Origin: Mycobacterium dioxanotrophicus | GTDB taxonomy: Bacteria; Actinomycetota; Actinomycetes; Mycobacteriales; Mycobacteriaceae | Reading direction: 5' to 3' | Assembly (NCBI RefSeq): GCF_002157835.1 | Contig: NZ_CP020809.1 | Location: 1,798,001 to 1,862,000, forward strand | Length of the DNA: 64,000 nucleotides | Shown here: piece by piece, positions 36,336 through 45,789 of the stretch | Layout: each line of letters begins with the position of its first letter | Position numbering within the stretch: position 1 is the first letter of the stretch | Translations under genes and position numbers: made by a program | The notes under the pieces: generated by a model | Database searches by the model: none | What the model saw: only the letters and a program-made list of their open reading frames with translations | Told to the model about the DNA's origin: nothing

Positions 36336-36456
36336 CGGAAGACGGCTACTTGACGGCCCTTACCGGTCTTGGGGGAGGAACGTGCGCAAACCTCGGGGAG
36401 CTTCTCGTGCCGTGCGCAACGCTGCGGCCGCGGGGGCGGTCGATACCCTGAGTGGC

Positions 36457-38328
36457 GTGCCGACACCTTCTCGCCGTGCCCGAATGACCATCGGCGTGCT
36501 CGTCTCGGTACCGTCTCTGCTGCTCAGCGCCTGTACGGTCAGCCCGCCGCCCGCGCCGCAGAGCACCGAAACCACACAGGTCACGCCACCGCCACCGGCC
36601 AAGGCGATGCAGGTGATCATGGCGATCGACTCGATCGGCCCCGGCTTCAACCCTCATTTGCTGTCGGATCAGTCACCCGTGAACGCCGCGATCGCCGCGC
36701 TGGTGCTGCCCAGCTCGTTCCGGCCGGTGCCGGACCCCAAGTCGCCGACCGGTTCGCGGTGGGAGCTCGACACGACACTGCTGGAGTCGGCAGATGTGAC
36801 GAGCCAAAGCCCGTTCACGGTCACCTACAAGATCAAGCCCGAGGCGCAGTGGACCGACAACGCGCCCATCGCCGCGGATGACTATTGGTATCTGTGGCGG
36901 CAGATGGTCGGGCAGCCCGGTGTCGTCGACCCGGCCGGCTACGACCTGATCACCGGAGTCCAGTCGGTCGACGGTGGCAAGCAGGTCGTGGTGACCTTCT
37001 CCCAGCCGTATCCGGCCTGGCGCGAGCTGTTCAACGACATCCTGCCCGCCCACATCGTCAAGGACGTGCCGGGCGGATTCGGCGCCGGGCTGGCCCGCGC
37101 CATGCCGGTCACCGGGGGACAGTTCCGGGTGGAGAGCATCGACCCGCAACGCGACGAGATCCTCCTGGCCCGCAACGACCGATTCTGGAGCGTGCCCGCC
37201 AAGCCCGACCTGGTGTTGTTCCGCCGTGGCGGTGCCCCTGCGGCGCTGGCCGACTCGATTCGTAACGGCGACACCCAGGTGGCCCAAGTACACGGTGGCG
37301 CAGCCACTTTCGCCCAGCTCAGTGCTATCCCGGATGTGCGCACGGCGCGGATCGTCACGCCTCGGGTGCTGCAGCTCTCGCTGCGCGCGCAGCAGCCGAA
37401 GCTCGCCGACACCCAGGTGCGCAAGGCCATTCTGAGCCTCATCGACGTCGATCTGCTGGCCTCCGTCGGGGCCGGTGACGACAACACCGTCACCCTCGCG
37501 CAGGCCCAGGTCCGCTCGCCGTCGGATCCCGGGTACGTGCCGACCGCACCACCGGCCATGGGCCGTGACGCCGCGCTGGAGCTGCTGCGGGGTGCGGGCT
37601 ATCAGATCGAGCCCGCCGCAGCCTCGACGCCGGGAAATCCGGTGCCGGACAACGGTCGTCAGCGCATCACCAAGGACGGCGTGCCGTTGTCCCTGGTGCT
37701 CGGTGTCGCCTCGAACGACCCGACGTCGGTCGCGGTGGCCAATACCGCCGCGGACCAGTTGCGCAATGTCGGTATCGAAGCCTCGGTGTTGGCTCTGGAT
37801 CCCGTGGCGCTCTACGGTGACGCCTCGACCAACAATCGCGTCGACGCGATCGTCGGTTGGCATCAGGCCGGGGGAGACCTGGCGACCTCGCTCGCCTCGC
37901 GGTACGGGTGCCGCGCCCTGGAGGCGACCTCGGTGTCCACGGCGGTGCCCGGACCGCCGGCGCCATCGTCGTCGCCGTCGTCGAAGACGACGCCCCCACC
38001 GCCGCCGGTCACTGCGACCACCGCAACACCGCCGCCCACGCTCCCGGCGCCGGGCTCCAGCGATCTGGTGCAGGCCCCCAGCAACATCACCGGTATCTGT
38101 GATCGCAGTATCCAGCCGAAAATCGATGCGGCACTGGACGGTAGCGAGAACATCGCCGACGTGATCCAGGCCGTGGAACCCCGGTTGTGGAACATGTCGA
38201 CGGTATTGCCGATTCTGCAAGACACCACGATCGTGGCCGCGGGCCCGAGTGTGCAGAACGTCAGCTTGTCCGGCGCGGTGCCCGTCGGCATCGTGGGCGA
38301 TGCCGGCAGCTGGATGAAAACGAAGTAA
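36457..38328 (+). CDS. lpqW: Lipoprotein LpqW, regulator of the PIM/LM-LAM branch point
   Basis: A lipoprotein of about 623 residues with the fold of family-5 solute-binding proteins. It does not import peptides but directs PIM4 toward lipomannan/lipoarabinomannan rather than polar PIMs. The lipobox is LLSAC after the helix [14 protein letters not shown]. Conserved blocks include [30 protein letters not shown] and the C-terminal [40 protein letters not shown] Pro/Ser/Thr-rich linker precedes the C-terminus. The GTG at 36457 matches the M. tuberculosis N-terminus (GVPTPSRR); a GTG at 36382 has a better ribosome-binding site (GGGAGG) and cannot be excluded. pimE, acting at the same branch, is in this window. 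Confidence 0.92.
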   Translation: MPTPSRRARMTIGVLVSVPSLLLSACTVSPPPAPQSTETTQVTPPPPAKAMQVIMAIDSIGPGFNPHLLSDQSPVNAAIAALVLPSSFRPVPDPKSPTGSRWELDTTLLESADVTSQSPFTVTYKIKPEAQWTDNAPIAADDYWYLWRQMVGQPGVVDPAGYDLITGVQSVDGGKQVVVTFSQPYPAWRELFNDILPAHIVKDVPGGFGAGLARAMPVTGGQFRVESIDPQRDEILLARNDRFWSVPAKPDLVLFRRGGAPAALADSIRNGDTQVAQVHGGAATFAQLSAIPDVRTARIVTPRVLQLSLRAQQPKLADTQVRKAILSLIDVDLLASVGAGDDNTVTLAQAQVRSPSDPGYVPTAPPAMGRDAALELLRGAGYQIEPAAASTPGNPVPDNGRQRITKDGVPLSLVLGVASNDPTSVAVANTAADQLRNVGIEASVLALDPVALYGDASTNNRVDAIVGWHQAGGDLATSLASRYGCRALEATSVSTAVPGPPAPSSSPSSKTTPPPPPVTATTATPPPTLPAPGSSDLVQAPSNITGICDRSIQPKIDAALDGSENIADVIQAVEPRLWNMSTVLPILQDTTIVAAGPSVQNVSLSGAVPVGIVGDAGSWMKTK

Positions 38329-38340
38329 GGCTCCAGGGTG

Positions 38341-38375
38341 GCCGAGTGCGGGCTACTGCAAGGCCCACACTCGGC
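38341..38375 (+). terminator. Terminator-like hairpin after lpqW
   Basis: 13-nt arms (GCCGAGTGCGGGC and GCCCACACTCGGC, one mismatch) with a 9-nt loop begin 13 nt after the lpqW stop and just before the convergent stop at 38384. The position fits a bidirectional terminator. Confidence 0.65.
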
Positions 38376-38383
38376 GTCCGGGG

Positions 38384-39400
38384 TTACTGCTCGGCCGCAG
38401 CGGTCACCTTGGCGAGACCGGACTTGACTTTGCCGACAAGGGATTTGAGTGGCTTGGCCCGTAGCCGCTCGGTCTTGACCGGTTGCGATGACGACGCTTG
38501 CGGCCCGTCGGTGTCGGCGATACTCGCGGACACCTGGCCTGGACGGGCTTTGTTGCCGGCCCCGAAGACCGAGCGCAGGCTGGAGCGCGACGGGTCTGTC
38601 GACAGGGACTGTGCGGCAACGGTGTTGGTGCCGCCGGCGTAGGCCTGCAGCGGCTGGGTCTGCAGAGCGGTCTTGATGACCTGACGGGTACTGTCGACGA
38701 CTGATGCAGTGGCATTCGCCAGGTCTATGGTCCGCATCGCGACATCTTTGACGCCGTGCTGAATGGCGTTGATGGCGTTGGCCGGATCGCCCGTCGACGC
38801 AGCGTCCGCCACATCCCGCACGGCCACGACAGCCGTGTCCACGAGCGGTTTCACGTAGCTGATGCCAAGGTAGATCGGCAGCGATGTGCTCTCCAGGGCG
38901 ACCGGGACCAACGCCTGGGCCACCGCGAGCGGTCGCTGAAGTATCCACTCCGCCTGAGGAATCGACTCCGTGAGGAACTGAATCGCGGGTATGCCGACGG
39001 CGTTGAGGATCTCGATCGGCGCTTGGCCGGGATTGCCTGCTGCAACGGCTGCTGCCGCCGCGGTGATTCCCTCCGGCAGACCGGTGGCGATGGCGGCAAC
39101 GGTGGTGACGCCGTTGATGGCGATGGCGCCGGTCGCGGTGGCCGTTGCGATCTGATTGGCGATGAATTGTGTGAGAACGGGTGCAGGGTCGGCGATCTCG
39201 GCGGCGATGAGCCCCGCAGCGACCTGTTCGGTGAACTCGAAGACCGGCGCGAAGACATCGGCAGGGTTTTCCACGGCGGCCGCGAGCCGCACGTCATTGA
39301 TGTGCATGTCGGGCGGTGGATTGATCGCGGTGGTGGCGATGACGCCTGCTCCCACCATCGCAATTCCAGCGGCCAAATACGATCGAACAGCCAATTGCAT
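38384..39400 (-). CDS. Secreted SYLAAG-family protein, paralog 1
   Basis: A 338-residue exported, Ala-rich helical protein. The N-terminus MQLAVRSYLAAGIAMVGAGVIATTAINPPPDMHINDVRLAA is shared in pattern with the proteins at 39711 and 44259 (RSYL(A)AG, a hydrophobic helix, a Pro-rich turn, then D(I/V)xVP-like). The middle is a long amphipathic Ala-rich region (EQVAAGLIAAEIADPAPVLTQFIANQI) and the C-terminus is basic and hydrophilic. No enzymatic motif is visible. The ATG at 39400 has AAAGGGATC upstream. Probably membrane or wall-associated; function unknown. Confidence 0.75.
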   Translation of the reverse strand: MQLAVRSYLAAGIAMVGAGVIATTAINPPPDMHINDVRLAAAVENPADVFAPVFEFTEQVAAGLIAAEIADPAPVLTQFIANQIATATATGAIAINGVTTVAAIATGLPEGITAAAAAVAAGNPGQAPIEILNAVGIPAIQFLTESIPQAEWILQRPLAVAQALVPVALESTSLPIYLGISYVKPLVDTAVVAVRDVADAASTGDPANAINAIQHGVKDVAMRTIDLANATASVVDSTRQVIKTALQTQPLQAYAGGTNTVAAQSLSTDPSRSSLRSVFGAGNKARPGQVSASIADTDGPQASSSQPVKTERLRAKPLKSLVGKVKSGLAKVTAAAEQ

Positions 39401-39484
39401 GTGATCCCTTTCATCGTCGCCGGCTTCTGGGCGATGACTCGCTGCACCGCTCACAGCCAGCGTTCAGGAAGGTACTCGCAGGTG

Positions 39485-39502
39485 ACTGAAACGTGTTTCA
39501 GT
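39485..39502. promoter_or_regulatory. Operator-like palindrome upstream of SYLAAG paralog 1
   Basis: An 18-bp sequence, ACTGAAAC then GT then GTTTCAGT, is perfectly self-complementary. It lies about 85-100 nt upstream of the start of the gene ending at 38384. Its size and symmetry suit a TetR- or GntR-type dimeric repressor; the regulator is unknown. Confidence 0.5.
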
Positions 39503-39662
39503 ATAGGTCCTCGCGTATCTGCTCTAGTTGCGATGACAACTTTTAGCAAGGTGAAAGATCGCAGATGGTCAGGACATTCGACACAAACAACAATGACGTA
39601 AGCGTCAAAATAGATTGCTGTTACCGACTAGTAGCATTCACATAACTAGATGCCAAAGCTGA

Positions 39663-39698
39663 GGGTGGGCCCCCTCGTCGTGACGAGAAGGCCCACCC
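39663..39698 (-). terminator. Terminator-like hairpin after SYLAAG paralog 2
   Basis: Arms GGGTGGGCC and GGCCCACCC, with an inner TCGT/ACGA pairing, start 12 nt after the stop at 39711 on the minus strand. A typical position for an intrinsic-type terminator. Confidence 0.65.
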
Positions 39699-39710
39699 GA
39701 TGGGTGACGG

Positions 39711-40973
39711 TCAGGCTGCGTTGTGCGAACCCGAACCGCCCGACGAGTTGCCGCCCTCGCCGGAACCCGTCGAACTGCTTTGGCTACCGCTCTTGGGAGC
39801 GGTGCTCTTCTTGCCGGTCAAGCCTTCACCGGCCTTCTTGAGCCCGTCGGTGATGTTCTTCACGGCGCCCTTGACCCCGTCCTGGGTCTGTTTGAGCCGG
39901 TTGGCGCGGGTCGGCTTGGTGGTGCTGGCTGCCTTGCCGGAGGACGTGGTCTTGGCACTGTCGCCGGCCGGGGCTGCGGCCGACGAATCGGTCACTGCAG
40001 ACCCCGCGGCTGCAGATTCCGATGAGGTGGATTCCGTTGGCGCCGTATCGGTCTGCTCTGTCGGGGCCGGTGCGACATCGAGCGTGACGACCTTGGCCGG
40101 AGCCTTGGGCGCGGTGCTCAACTGAGCCACTGCCGCGGTCAATGCCGCGGGCGGCGTGATGTCGTTGGCGATGGCATCACGGGCCTGCCGCAGCGCGGAT
40201 AGCAGTCCGAGGCTCGGTCCGAGCAGCCCGCCCCCGCCGGCGTCCTCGGCTCCGTTGAGGAACGCATCGGTGATCTGGGCAGGTCCGGCGAGTACCGCGT
40301 TGACGAAGCCGAGCGGGTCACCCGCCTTGATCGCGTCGACCATGTTCTGACCGACGTTGCCGCTCACCAGCACCGCGGGATAGACGGTGTTGAGCGCGCC
40401 CAACACCGGAAGGAGCACCGCGAGTGGATCATTGATGACGTTGAGCAGATTCTGCACAGGCTGCTTGACGGCGTTGGTGATCGGCTCCAGCAGTGGTAGG
40501 CCCGCGTACAACACCGGGCTGAGCAGCGCTGCCCACGCGGTACCCACCGCGCCGTTGACGTCACCGGCGAGGAGCTGGGTGAACGCGAGCTGAAGCTGGG
40601 CCGGGATGCCGTCGGGGTTCGACGGGTCCAGCTGCTGGCCGAGCGCCTCGCCCGCGCTCTGCAGTCCGGCGAAAATGCCCTGGCCGCTGGTGATCTGGTT
40701 GGCGATGACCTGGCGCAGGATCGGGAACGGGTCGGCGATTTCCGTGCTGACCAGTGTCCCGACATTGTCGACGGTGTTGGCGATTAGCTGGACGTACGCC
40801 TCGAACGGGTCGACGGCCGCGGAGAGGTTCACCGATGCCGTCGAGACCGCCGGCACGTGGACGTCCGGCAGCGGTGGCGCGACGGGACTGACCGCGATGG
40901 CGCCTGCGCCCACCAGTGCCACGCCCGCGGCCAGATATGACCGTGCGGTATTTGACCGTGCAGCGACTTGCAT
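39711..40973 (-). CDS. Secreted SYLAAG-family protein, paralog 2
   Basis: A 420-residue exported protein with the family N-terminus (RSYLAAGVALVGAGAIAVSPVAPPLPDVHVPAV). The central region is helical and Ala/Leu/Val-rich with PILRQVIANQITSGQGI, similar to the corresponding block of paralog 1. The C-terminus is low-complexity Ser/Thr/Lys/Gly (ending SSTGSGEGGNSSGGSGSHNAA). AAGGAG stands upstream of the ATG at 40973. Function unknown. A third relative lies at 44259-45541. Confidence 0.75.
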   Translation of the reverse strand: MQVAARSNTARSYLAAGVALVGAGAIAVSPVAPPLPDVHVPAVSTASVNLSAAVDPFEAYVQLIANTVDNVGTLVSTEIADPFPILRQVIANQITSGQGIFAGLQSAGEALGQQLDPSNPDGIPAQLQLAFTQLLAGDVNGAVGTAWAALLSPVLYAGLPLLEPITNAVKQPVQNLLNVINDPLAVLLPVLGALNTVYPAVLVSGNVGQNMVDAIKAGDPLGFVNAVLAGPAQITDAFLNGAEDAGGGGLLGPSLGLLSALRQARDAIANDITPPAALTAAVAQLSTAPKAPAKVVTLDVAPAPTEQTDTAPTESTSSESAAAGSAVTDSSAAAPAGDSAKTTSSGKAASTTKPTRANRLKQTQDGVKGAVKNITDGLKKAGEGLTGKKSTAPKSGSQSSSTGSGEGGNSSGGSGSHNAA

Positions 40974-41498
40974 AGGTTCTCCTTACCCTCGATGTACCCC
41001 CGGCGAGGCAAAAACTACCTGAGAGTAAGTTAATGAATCACCGCTTTTGAAAAGTTTGCATTCATCAGAAAATCACTGGCTACTGACCGGAGCTGCGCAC
41101 GAAACTAGCTGCTCATACGGTTTTTTGACGTCGGCGAAAGCCTCTTGTACACCATTTGCCATAATGTGGTGCCGCAAAACATTGCATCGAAGTATTCATG
41201 TTTCGCAAACAACTGTCAGCGTCTGCAGTCTGTTAACCCAAAAACCCGTATCGGAGCCGGGTGCTGCGGATTTCCACCGATGCGGCGCGAAAAGGTACTT
41301 TGCGGACCAGGAGCGGACCGTCTTCGGTTGCGAAGGTTCTCTATCTAGTTCGGCTGCGGGTATCGGCGCAGGTGCACGCCTGCGAGTAGGGCTGGCGACC
41401 GCATCCCGAGAGAGTTTGCTGGGTGGTTCCTGTCGCAACCAGTTGTCGGCGCCCGCCACTTTTGGCGGACCGGGCCGAAACCGCATGTGGCGACGGAA
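40974..41498. other. Gene-free, comparatively AT-rich region
   Basis: A 525-nt gap between SYLAAG paralog 2 and the end of the ClC gene. The first 250 nt are clearly AT-richer than the rest of the window (for example 41031-41075 and 41150-41230). Open frames here have mixed composition and no recognisable motif, so I call no gene. It holds the promoter of paralog 2 and could hide an RNA gene or a decayed element. Confidence 0.5.
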
Positions 41499-42734
41499 TT
41501 ACTTGGCCTGCGCCGTGTTTCGTCGTTCGCTCAGTACCCGCAGTCCGTGTGCGGCGGTGGCCGCGACAAGGAACGGCAACAACACCCACCACGGTGGCCG
41601 GGCCAGTTCCCAGACGAACAGTGCCGCCCAGACCGGTGCGCGCTGCGTGATGGCCAGTACGCCCGCCGCACACGTCAACGACACGGCCGCGACACTGACG
41701 GGGTGCTCGGTCCAGGTGTTGATCGACAGCGCCACAATCGATCCCAGTGCCGATCCGGTCGCCAGCGCGGGTGTGAGCATGCCGCCGACCGCTCCGGCCC
41801 GCAGAAAGACCGCGGTGATGATCGGCTTGAGCAGGAAGATCATCGCTGCGGCAGTCAGCGTCATGCCGCTGTCGAGGCTGACCGTGAGGATGCTCTTGCC
41901 GTTGCCGGGAAGTTCGGGCCAGTGGATCGAACAGATCCCGATCAGCAGCCCCGCCGCGGCGATCGCCGGGATCAACAACCATGACGTCGGGGTCTTGGCT
42001 GGGCGGGCCAGGTCCATGATCCGGTTGAAGGCCAGCCCGACTCCGAAGCTCAACGGCGCCAGGAGCAACGCGAAACCGGTGAGCAGATAAGACAGTTGAG
42101 GGTTGGGCCAGTCAAGGGGCGCCGCAGCGTGAGTGACCGGACTGGCGACGGCGACAGCCAGGCTGGACGTGATCAACGCGGCGCCGACCGCCCGCGGATG
42201 CCACGTCTTGAGCATGATGCGGACCGCGAACAGTGCGCCGCCCACCGGCACGCTGTAGACCGCTGCGAGGCCCGCGCCCGCGGCGCACGCCAGCAGGATC
42301 TCGCGGTCACGTGGCGTCAACGCCCATCGCGACGTCCCGAGATCGCCCAGCACGGCGGCGAATTGACGTGGGGCCCCTTCGCGCCCGAGTGACGCGCCGG
42401 AGCCGACGAGAAACACCTGCAGGCCAGCATCGAGTGTCAGCGGCAGCCGCGGTAGGGGCCGATGGTTGGCGATCGTCGCCGACAACCCGGGCACTTCGAC
42501 CCGGCGGCGCAGCATCCACCAGCCGAGGCCGGCCAGCGCGCCGCCGATCATCGGTCCGACTGCGCGTCGTACCGGGCTGGCACCGGTGACGCCCTCCAAC
42601 AGCGAGCCGAACGAGTAGTGATACGTCAGATGCTCGACGGCATGCAACAGCAGCGTCGTCGCCACGCCGGCGACCCCGGCCACCAACCCGACCACAACGA
42701 TGCCGCAACCGAACTCGAGGTTCCGCCGATTCAC
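41499..42734 (-). CDS. ClC family chloride channel/transporter
   Basis: A 411-residue polytopic membrane protein of the ClC family that moves chloride (or another small anion), often in exchange for protons. The filter motifs are GSGASLGREGAP (with the gating Glu in GREGAP) and GAVGGMLTPALATGSALG (the GxFxP-like region); about ten hydrophobic segments are present. No C-terminal CBS domains. Divergent from mshB with a short intergenic region. Confidence 0.9.
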   Translation of the reverse strand: MNRRNLEFGCGIVVVGLVAGVAGVATTLLLHAVEHLTYHYSFGSLLEGVTGASPVRRAVGPMIGGALAGLGWWMLRRRVEVPGLSATIANHRPLPRLPLTLDAGLQVFLVGSGASLGREGAPRQFAAVLGDLGTSRWALTPRDREILLACAAGAGLAAVYSVPVGGALFAVRIMLKTWHPRAVGAALITSSLAVAVASPVTHAAAPLDWPNPQLSYLLTGFALLLAPLSFGVGLAFNRIMDLARPAKTPTSWLLIPAIAAAGLLIGICSIHWPELPGNGKSILTVSLDSGMTLTAAAMIFLLKPIITAVFLRAGAVGGMLTPALATGSALGSIVALSINTWTEHPVSVAAVSLTCAAGVLAITQRAPVWAALFVWELARPPWWVLLPFLVAATAAHGLRVLSERRNTAQAK

Positions 42735-42820
42735 CCTGGTGAATGTAGGGGAAGCGGCGTCGTCATGAGAGCCGAGTGAGTGTGGCCCATCCGGTGGCGA
42801 CCGGACTACTGTCGCGGGCG

Positions 42821-43687
42821 ATGCCCAACGAAACGCCCCGCCTGCTGTTCGTCCATGCCCACCCGGACGACGAAACCCTCACTACCGGCGCCACAATCGC
42901 CCACTACGTCGCGCAAGGCGCGGACGTCCGCGTCGTCACGTGCACCTTGGGCGAAGAAGGCGAGGTGATCGGCGACCAGTACGCCTTGTTGTCGGTGGAC
43001 CACGCCGATCAGCTCGGCGGTTACCGCATCAGTGAACTGACGCGTGCGCTGGGCGCTCTCGGCCTCGGTGCACCGCACTACCTGGGCGGTCCGGGCCGTT
43101 GGCGCGATTCCGGTATGGGCACCCACCATGCCCAGGGACGGCAGCGTTGGGTCGACGCCGACATGGACGAGGCCATCGGCGAGCTCGCCGCCGTCATATC
43201 CGAGATGCGCCCACACGTCGTCATCACCTACGACCCCGAGGGGGGCTACGGCCACCCCGATCACATCCAGACCCACCGGGTCACCACGGCCGCGGTCACC
43301 GCCGCTGCCGAGAACGGCTGGGCGGTGCCGAAGTTCTACTGGACGGTGACGGCGACCAGCGCGATGGGTTCCGGTTTGCGCGGGCTGTCCGAATTGCCCG
43401 AGGGCTGGATCAGGGTCGACATCAAGGATGTGCCGTTCGGCTATCCCGACGACCGCATCGACGCCGTCGTCGACGCCACCGCACACCTGCCCGCCAAGAT
43501 CGCCGCGATGCAGGCCCACGCCACCCAGGTCACCGTCGCTCCCGACGGCCGCGCGTGTGCACTCTCGAACAACATCGCCCTGCCGATCATGGGGGAGGAG
43601 CACTATCTGCTGGTCTCGGGCGACGCCGGGCCGCGCGATTCCCGTGGCTGGGAAACCGATCTCCTCGCCGGGTTGGTTCTGGAATAG
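42821..43687 (+). CDS. mshB: GlcNAc-Ins deacetylase MshB (mycothiol biosynthesis)
   Basis: A 288-residue zinc deacetylase that removes the acetyl group from GlcNAc-inositol, the second enzymatic stage of mycothiol synthesis. The zinc motif AHPDDE is at about 13-18, and a second His comes from the YGHPDH block near 145. Other family blocks are [15 protein letters not shown] and [20 protein letters not shown]. The ATG at 42821 matches the start of known MshB proteins; a GTG at 42776 would add 15 residues. Matches Rv1170 in order. Confidence 0.95.
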   Translation: MPNETPRLLFVHAHPDDETLTTGATIAHYVAQGADVRVVTCTLGEEGEVIGDQYALLSVDHADQLGGYRISELTRALGALGLGAPHYLGGPGRWRDSGMGTHHAQGRQRWVDADMDEAIGELAAVISEMRPHVVITYDPEGGYGHPDHIQTHRVTTAAVTAAAENGWAVPKFYWTVTATSAMGSGLRGLSELPEGWIRVDIKDVPFGYPDDRIDAVVDATAHLPAKIAAMQAHATQVTVAPDGRACALSNNIALPIMGEEHYLLVSGDAGPRDSRGWETDLLAGLVLE

Positions 43688-43748
43688 GGTCGCCCACGCG
43701 GGGTAAGCTCCGAAAAATCCGGCATTAGTCAGCGGCGAAGGGAAACCC

Positions 43749-43856
43749 ATGGACCCCGATCTGGATCCGAACCTGCAGCACTGGCAGGACCGGGCGGACA
43801 ACTTCCAGTGGGTGGTCGGTTCGATGGTCGCGTTGCTCGACAGCATCCCGACCTGA
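43749..43856 (+). CDS. Possible 35-residue peptide
   Basis: A short frame (MDPDLDPNLQHWQDRADNFQ, ending VALLDSIPT) with a good AAGGGA ribosome-binding site 4-9 nt upstream of the ATG. It runs into the Rv1171-like gene. It has a W/Q/D-rich helix and no recognised family. It may be a leader peptide coupled to the downstream gene or a genuine small protein. Confidence 0.5.
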   Translation: MDPDLDPNLQHWQDRADNFQWVVGSMVALLDSIPT

Positions 43857-44257
43857 CCGCGCTCAGACCGCGCGTCGACGACGCGTCCGCATCCCGTCCG
43901 GTCTTCGACCGCATCGTCCTTGCCCTGCTCGCCGTCGACGGCGTCATCTCGGCTGTCCTCGGTGGGCTTTTCCTGCCGTCCTACCTCGGCGTCGTGCCGT
44001 TTCCCATCAGCGCATTACTCAGCGGCGCACTCAACGCCGCCCTGGTCTGGGCCGCCATGCAATGTACACCGTCGTTTCGGCTCGCGGCGCTGCCGTTGCT
44101 GACGTGGTTGGCGACTGTCGCGGTGATGACACTCGGAGGCCCGGGCGGGGACGTGATCTTCACCGGCCACGGCATCATGGCCTACAGCGCGCTGCTGTTC
44201 ATGGTGGTCGGGGCGCTGCCGCCGGCGCTGCTGCTGCGCCGACGGCTGACCCGCTGA
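43808..44257 (+). CDS. Small membrane protein (Rv1171-like)
   Basis: A protein of up to 149 residues with four hydrophobic segments (IVLALLAVDGVISAVLGGLFLP, ISALLSGALNAALVWAAM, LPLLTWLATVAVMTLGGPGGDVIFTG, LLFMVVGALPPALLL). It matches Rv1171, directly after mshB, in position and character. The start is uncertain: the GTG at 43808 overlaps the 35-residue frame, while similarity begins nearer LTALRPRVDDASA (43853). Function unknown. Confidence 0.75.
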   Translation: MGGRFDGRVARQHPDLTALRPRVDDASASRPVFDRIVLALLAVDGVISAVLGGLFLPSYLGVVPFPISALLSGALNAALVWAAMQCTPSFRLAALPLLTWLATVAVMTLGGPGGDVIFTGHGIMAYSALLFMVVGALPPALLLRRRLTR

Positions 44258-44258
44258 C

Positions 44259-45541
44259 CTAGTCGCCGGCCGAGTTGTCCGATGTGTCCTTCGACGGCTT
44301 GTCGGTCTTCTTCACCTTGGTCTTGGTATCAGCGGTGGTCTTGGTGCCAGCGGAGGTCTTGCCTGCGCCCTTCACTGCGTTACGCAGGCCGTCGGTCGCC
44401 TTCTGCACGTTGGCCTTGAGGTCGGCCGTGGCGTTGCGAACGCCGTCGCGGACGTCGTTGATGCGTGTCTGTCGTGACGTGCTGATGGACTTGTCGGTGG
44501 TTGCGGGCTTCTGCGACTGCAGCGACTGCTGCACCGACTTGGGGACCGTGGTGACCTCGTCGGTCTGAGTCGTGGTGGTCGTGCCGGGAAGCGCGTCGGT
44601 GACGTTCTCCGCCGCGTCCTTCACCACGTCGGCAGCCCCGGAAGCGGCGTCCTCATGTCGGTGACGACGGTCTGCACCGGGTTCTTCAGCTCGCCGGTGA
44701 CGCCGGTCGTGTCGGTGACGTCGACGGCGGGTTTGGCTTTCACATCCGCGACGTTGAGCAGCGAGACCCCCTCGGTGAGGCCCTTGAACGCGTTGGCCAG
44801 CGTTTCACCCACACCGGCGAGCGTCGTCGACAGTGTCTGCGTCGGTGTCGTCGCTGCCAGGGACGTCGTCTGTGCGGTCGCGGCGAACGGAAGACCCGGC
44901 GGCAGGGGTGGCAAAGGCGGCAACACCCAACCGAGGAAGTAGTTCGCTTCCGCGACGACGGTGTTCCAGGCTGCTGCGGCGATACTCCAGCCGACATCGA
45001 CGATGCCGTTGGCCCAGACCCCGAGATTCAACGGCGCATTGAGGACCGGATCGATGAGGTTGTACACGACGCTGTCGGATATCGGCCTGATCAGTTGGTA
45101 GTAGAAGATGTCGGTCTGCGCACCGATCAAGCCGGCGAACGGTACGCCCCAGCCGCCCAGCCAGTAGGCGATGTCGACGCCGTAGTTCACGCCCCAGTCG
45201 ACCCACGACTGGATGTACTGGTACGCCGAGGTGACGAAATCGCTGGCAGCGTTCTGCGGGGTCACCACCGCATTGGGCGTCGCCAGGGCCGGCGCGGCTC
45301 CCGTCGTCGGCCCACTGCCCGGGACCGGTGCCGGCTTCGGCGGGGCGGGAACGGCGGCGGTCATGCGGCTCGCTGCGGCCAGCAGTTCGACCATGGCCTG
45401 CGTCAGCTGCGGTTGAGTGGATGTCGGATGGGCCGGAACTGCGATATCTGCGGGCGTCACCTGAACCGGGGTCAGCGCGATCGTCGTGGCGGTAGCCGCG
45501 GCTGCTCCGGCGATGAGATACGAGCGCACAGATACAGTCAT
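44259..45541 (-). pseudogene. Secreted SYLAAG-family protein, paralog 3, one frameshift
   Basis: The N-terminal frame from the ATG at 45541 (MTVSVRSYLIAGAAAATATTIALTPVQVTPADIAVPAHP) carries the family N-terminus, a Pro/Ala linker and a helical domain (YIQSWVDWGVNYGVDIAYWLGGW). At about 44654 the frame changes. The other frame continues as EDAASGAADVVKDAAENVTDALPG into a Lys/Thr/Ser-rich tail (TTADTKTKVKKTDKPSKDTSDN). One restored base (GACATGAGG to GACATCGAGG) joins them into about 427 residues. The family's hydrophilic tail supports the join. Function unknown. Confidence 0.75.
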
Positions 45542-45789
45542 GAAAGCTCCCTGGAAGTTCACAGCCCCAACCCGGCCCTAAACCTATCGCGCACCGCGTC
45601 AATAAACATCCGGAATAACCGCGTGTCGTACCGCGCGGGCGTGTCGCAGCGGCGGGCGACGGTACTTTGCGTGGTAGCGGGAACGCACCGCGCCGGCCGT
45701 CGGTACTACTGTGACCTCTATGGCAGGCGCCAAGGTTTCAGAATGTGAGACGCGTGGATGATCGACGACATCACGGGGGTTACACGGGA

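Larger units (their letters stand above)
39401..39710. other. AT-richer spacer with an operator-like palindrome and a terminator
   Basis: A 310-nt region between two SYLAAG-family genes, both on the minus strand. 39485-39502 is the perfect palindrome ACTGAAAC-GT-GTTTCAGT, upstream of the 38384-39400 gene. 39663-39698 is a hairpin with 9-nt arms GGGTGGGCC/GGCCCACCC that probably terminates the 39711-40973 gene. The stretch between (about 39520-39650) is AT-rich and shows no gene. Confidence 0.65.

Noticed and set aside
41047..42090. 347-codon plus-strand frame across the AT-rich island and the ClC gene
   Set aside because: Mixed composition, no homology-like blocks, and its second half is antisense to the ClC gene.
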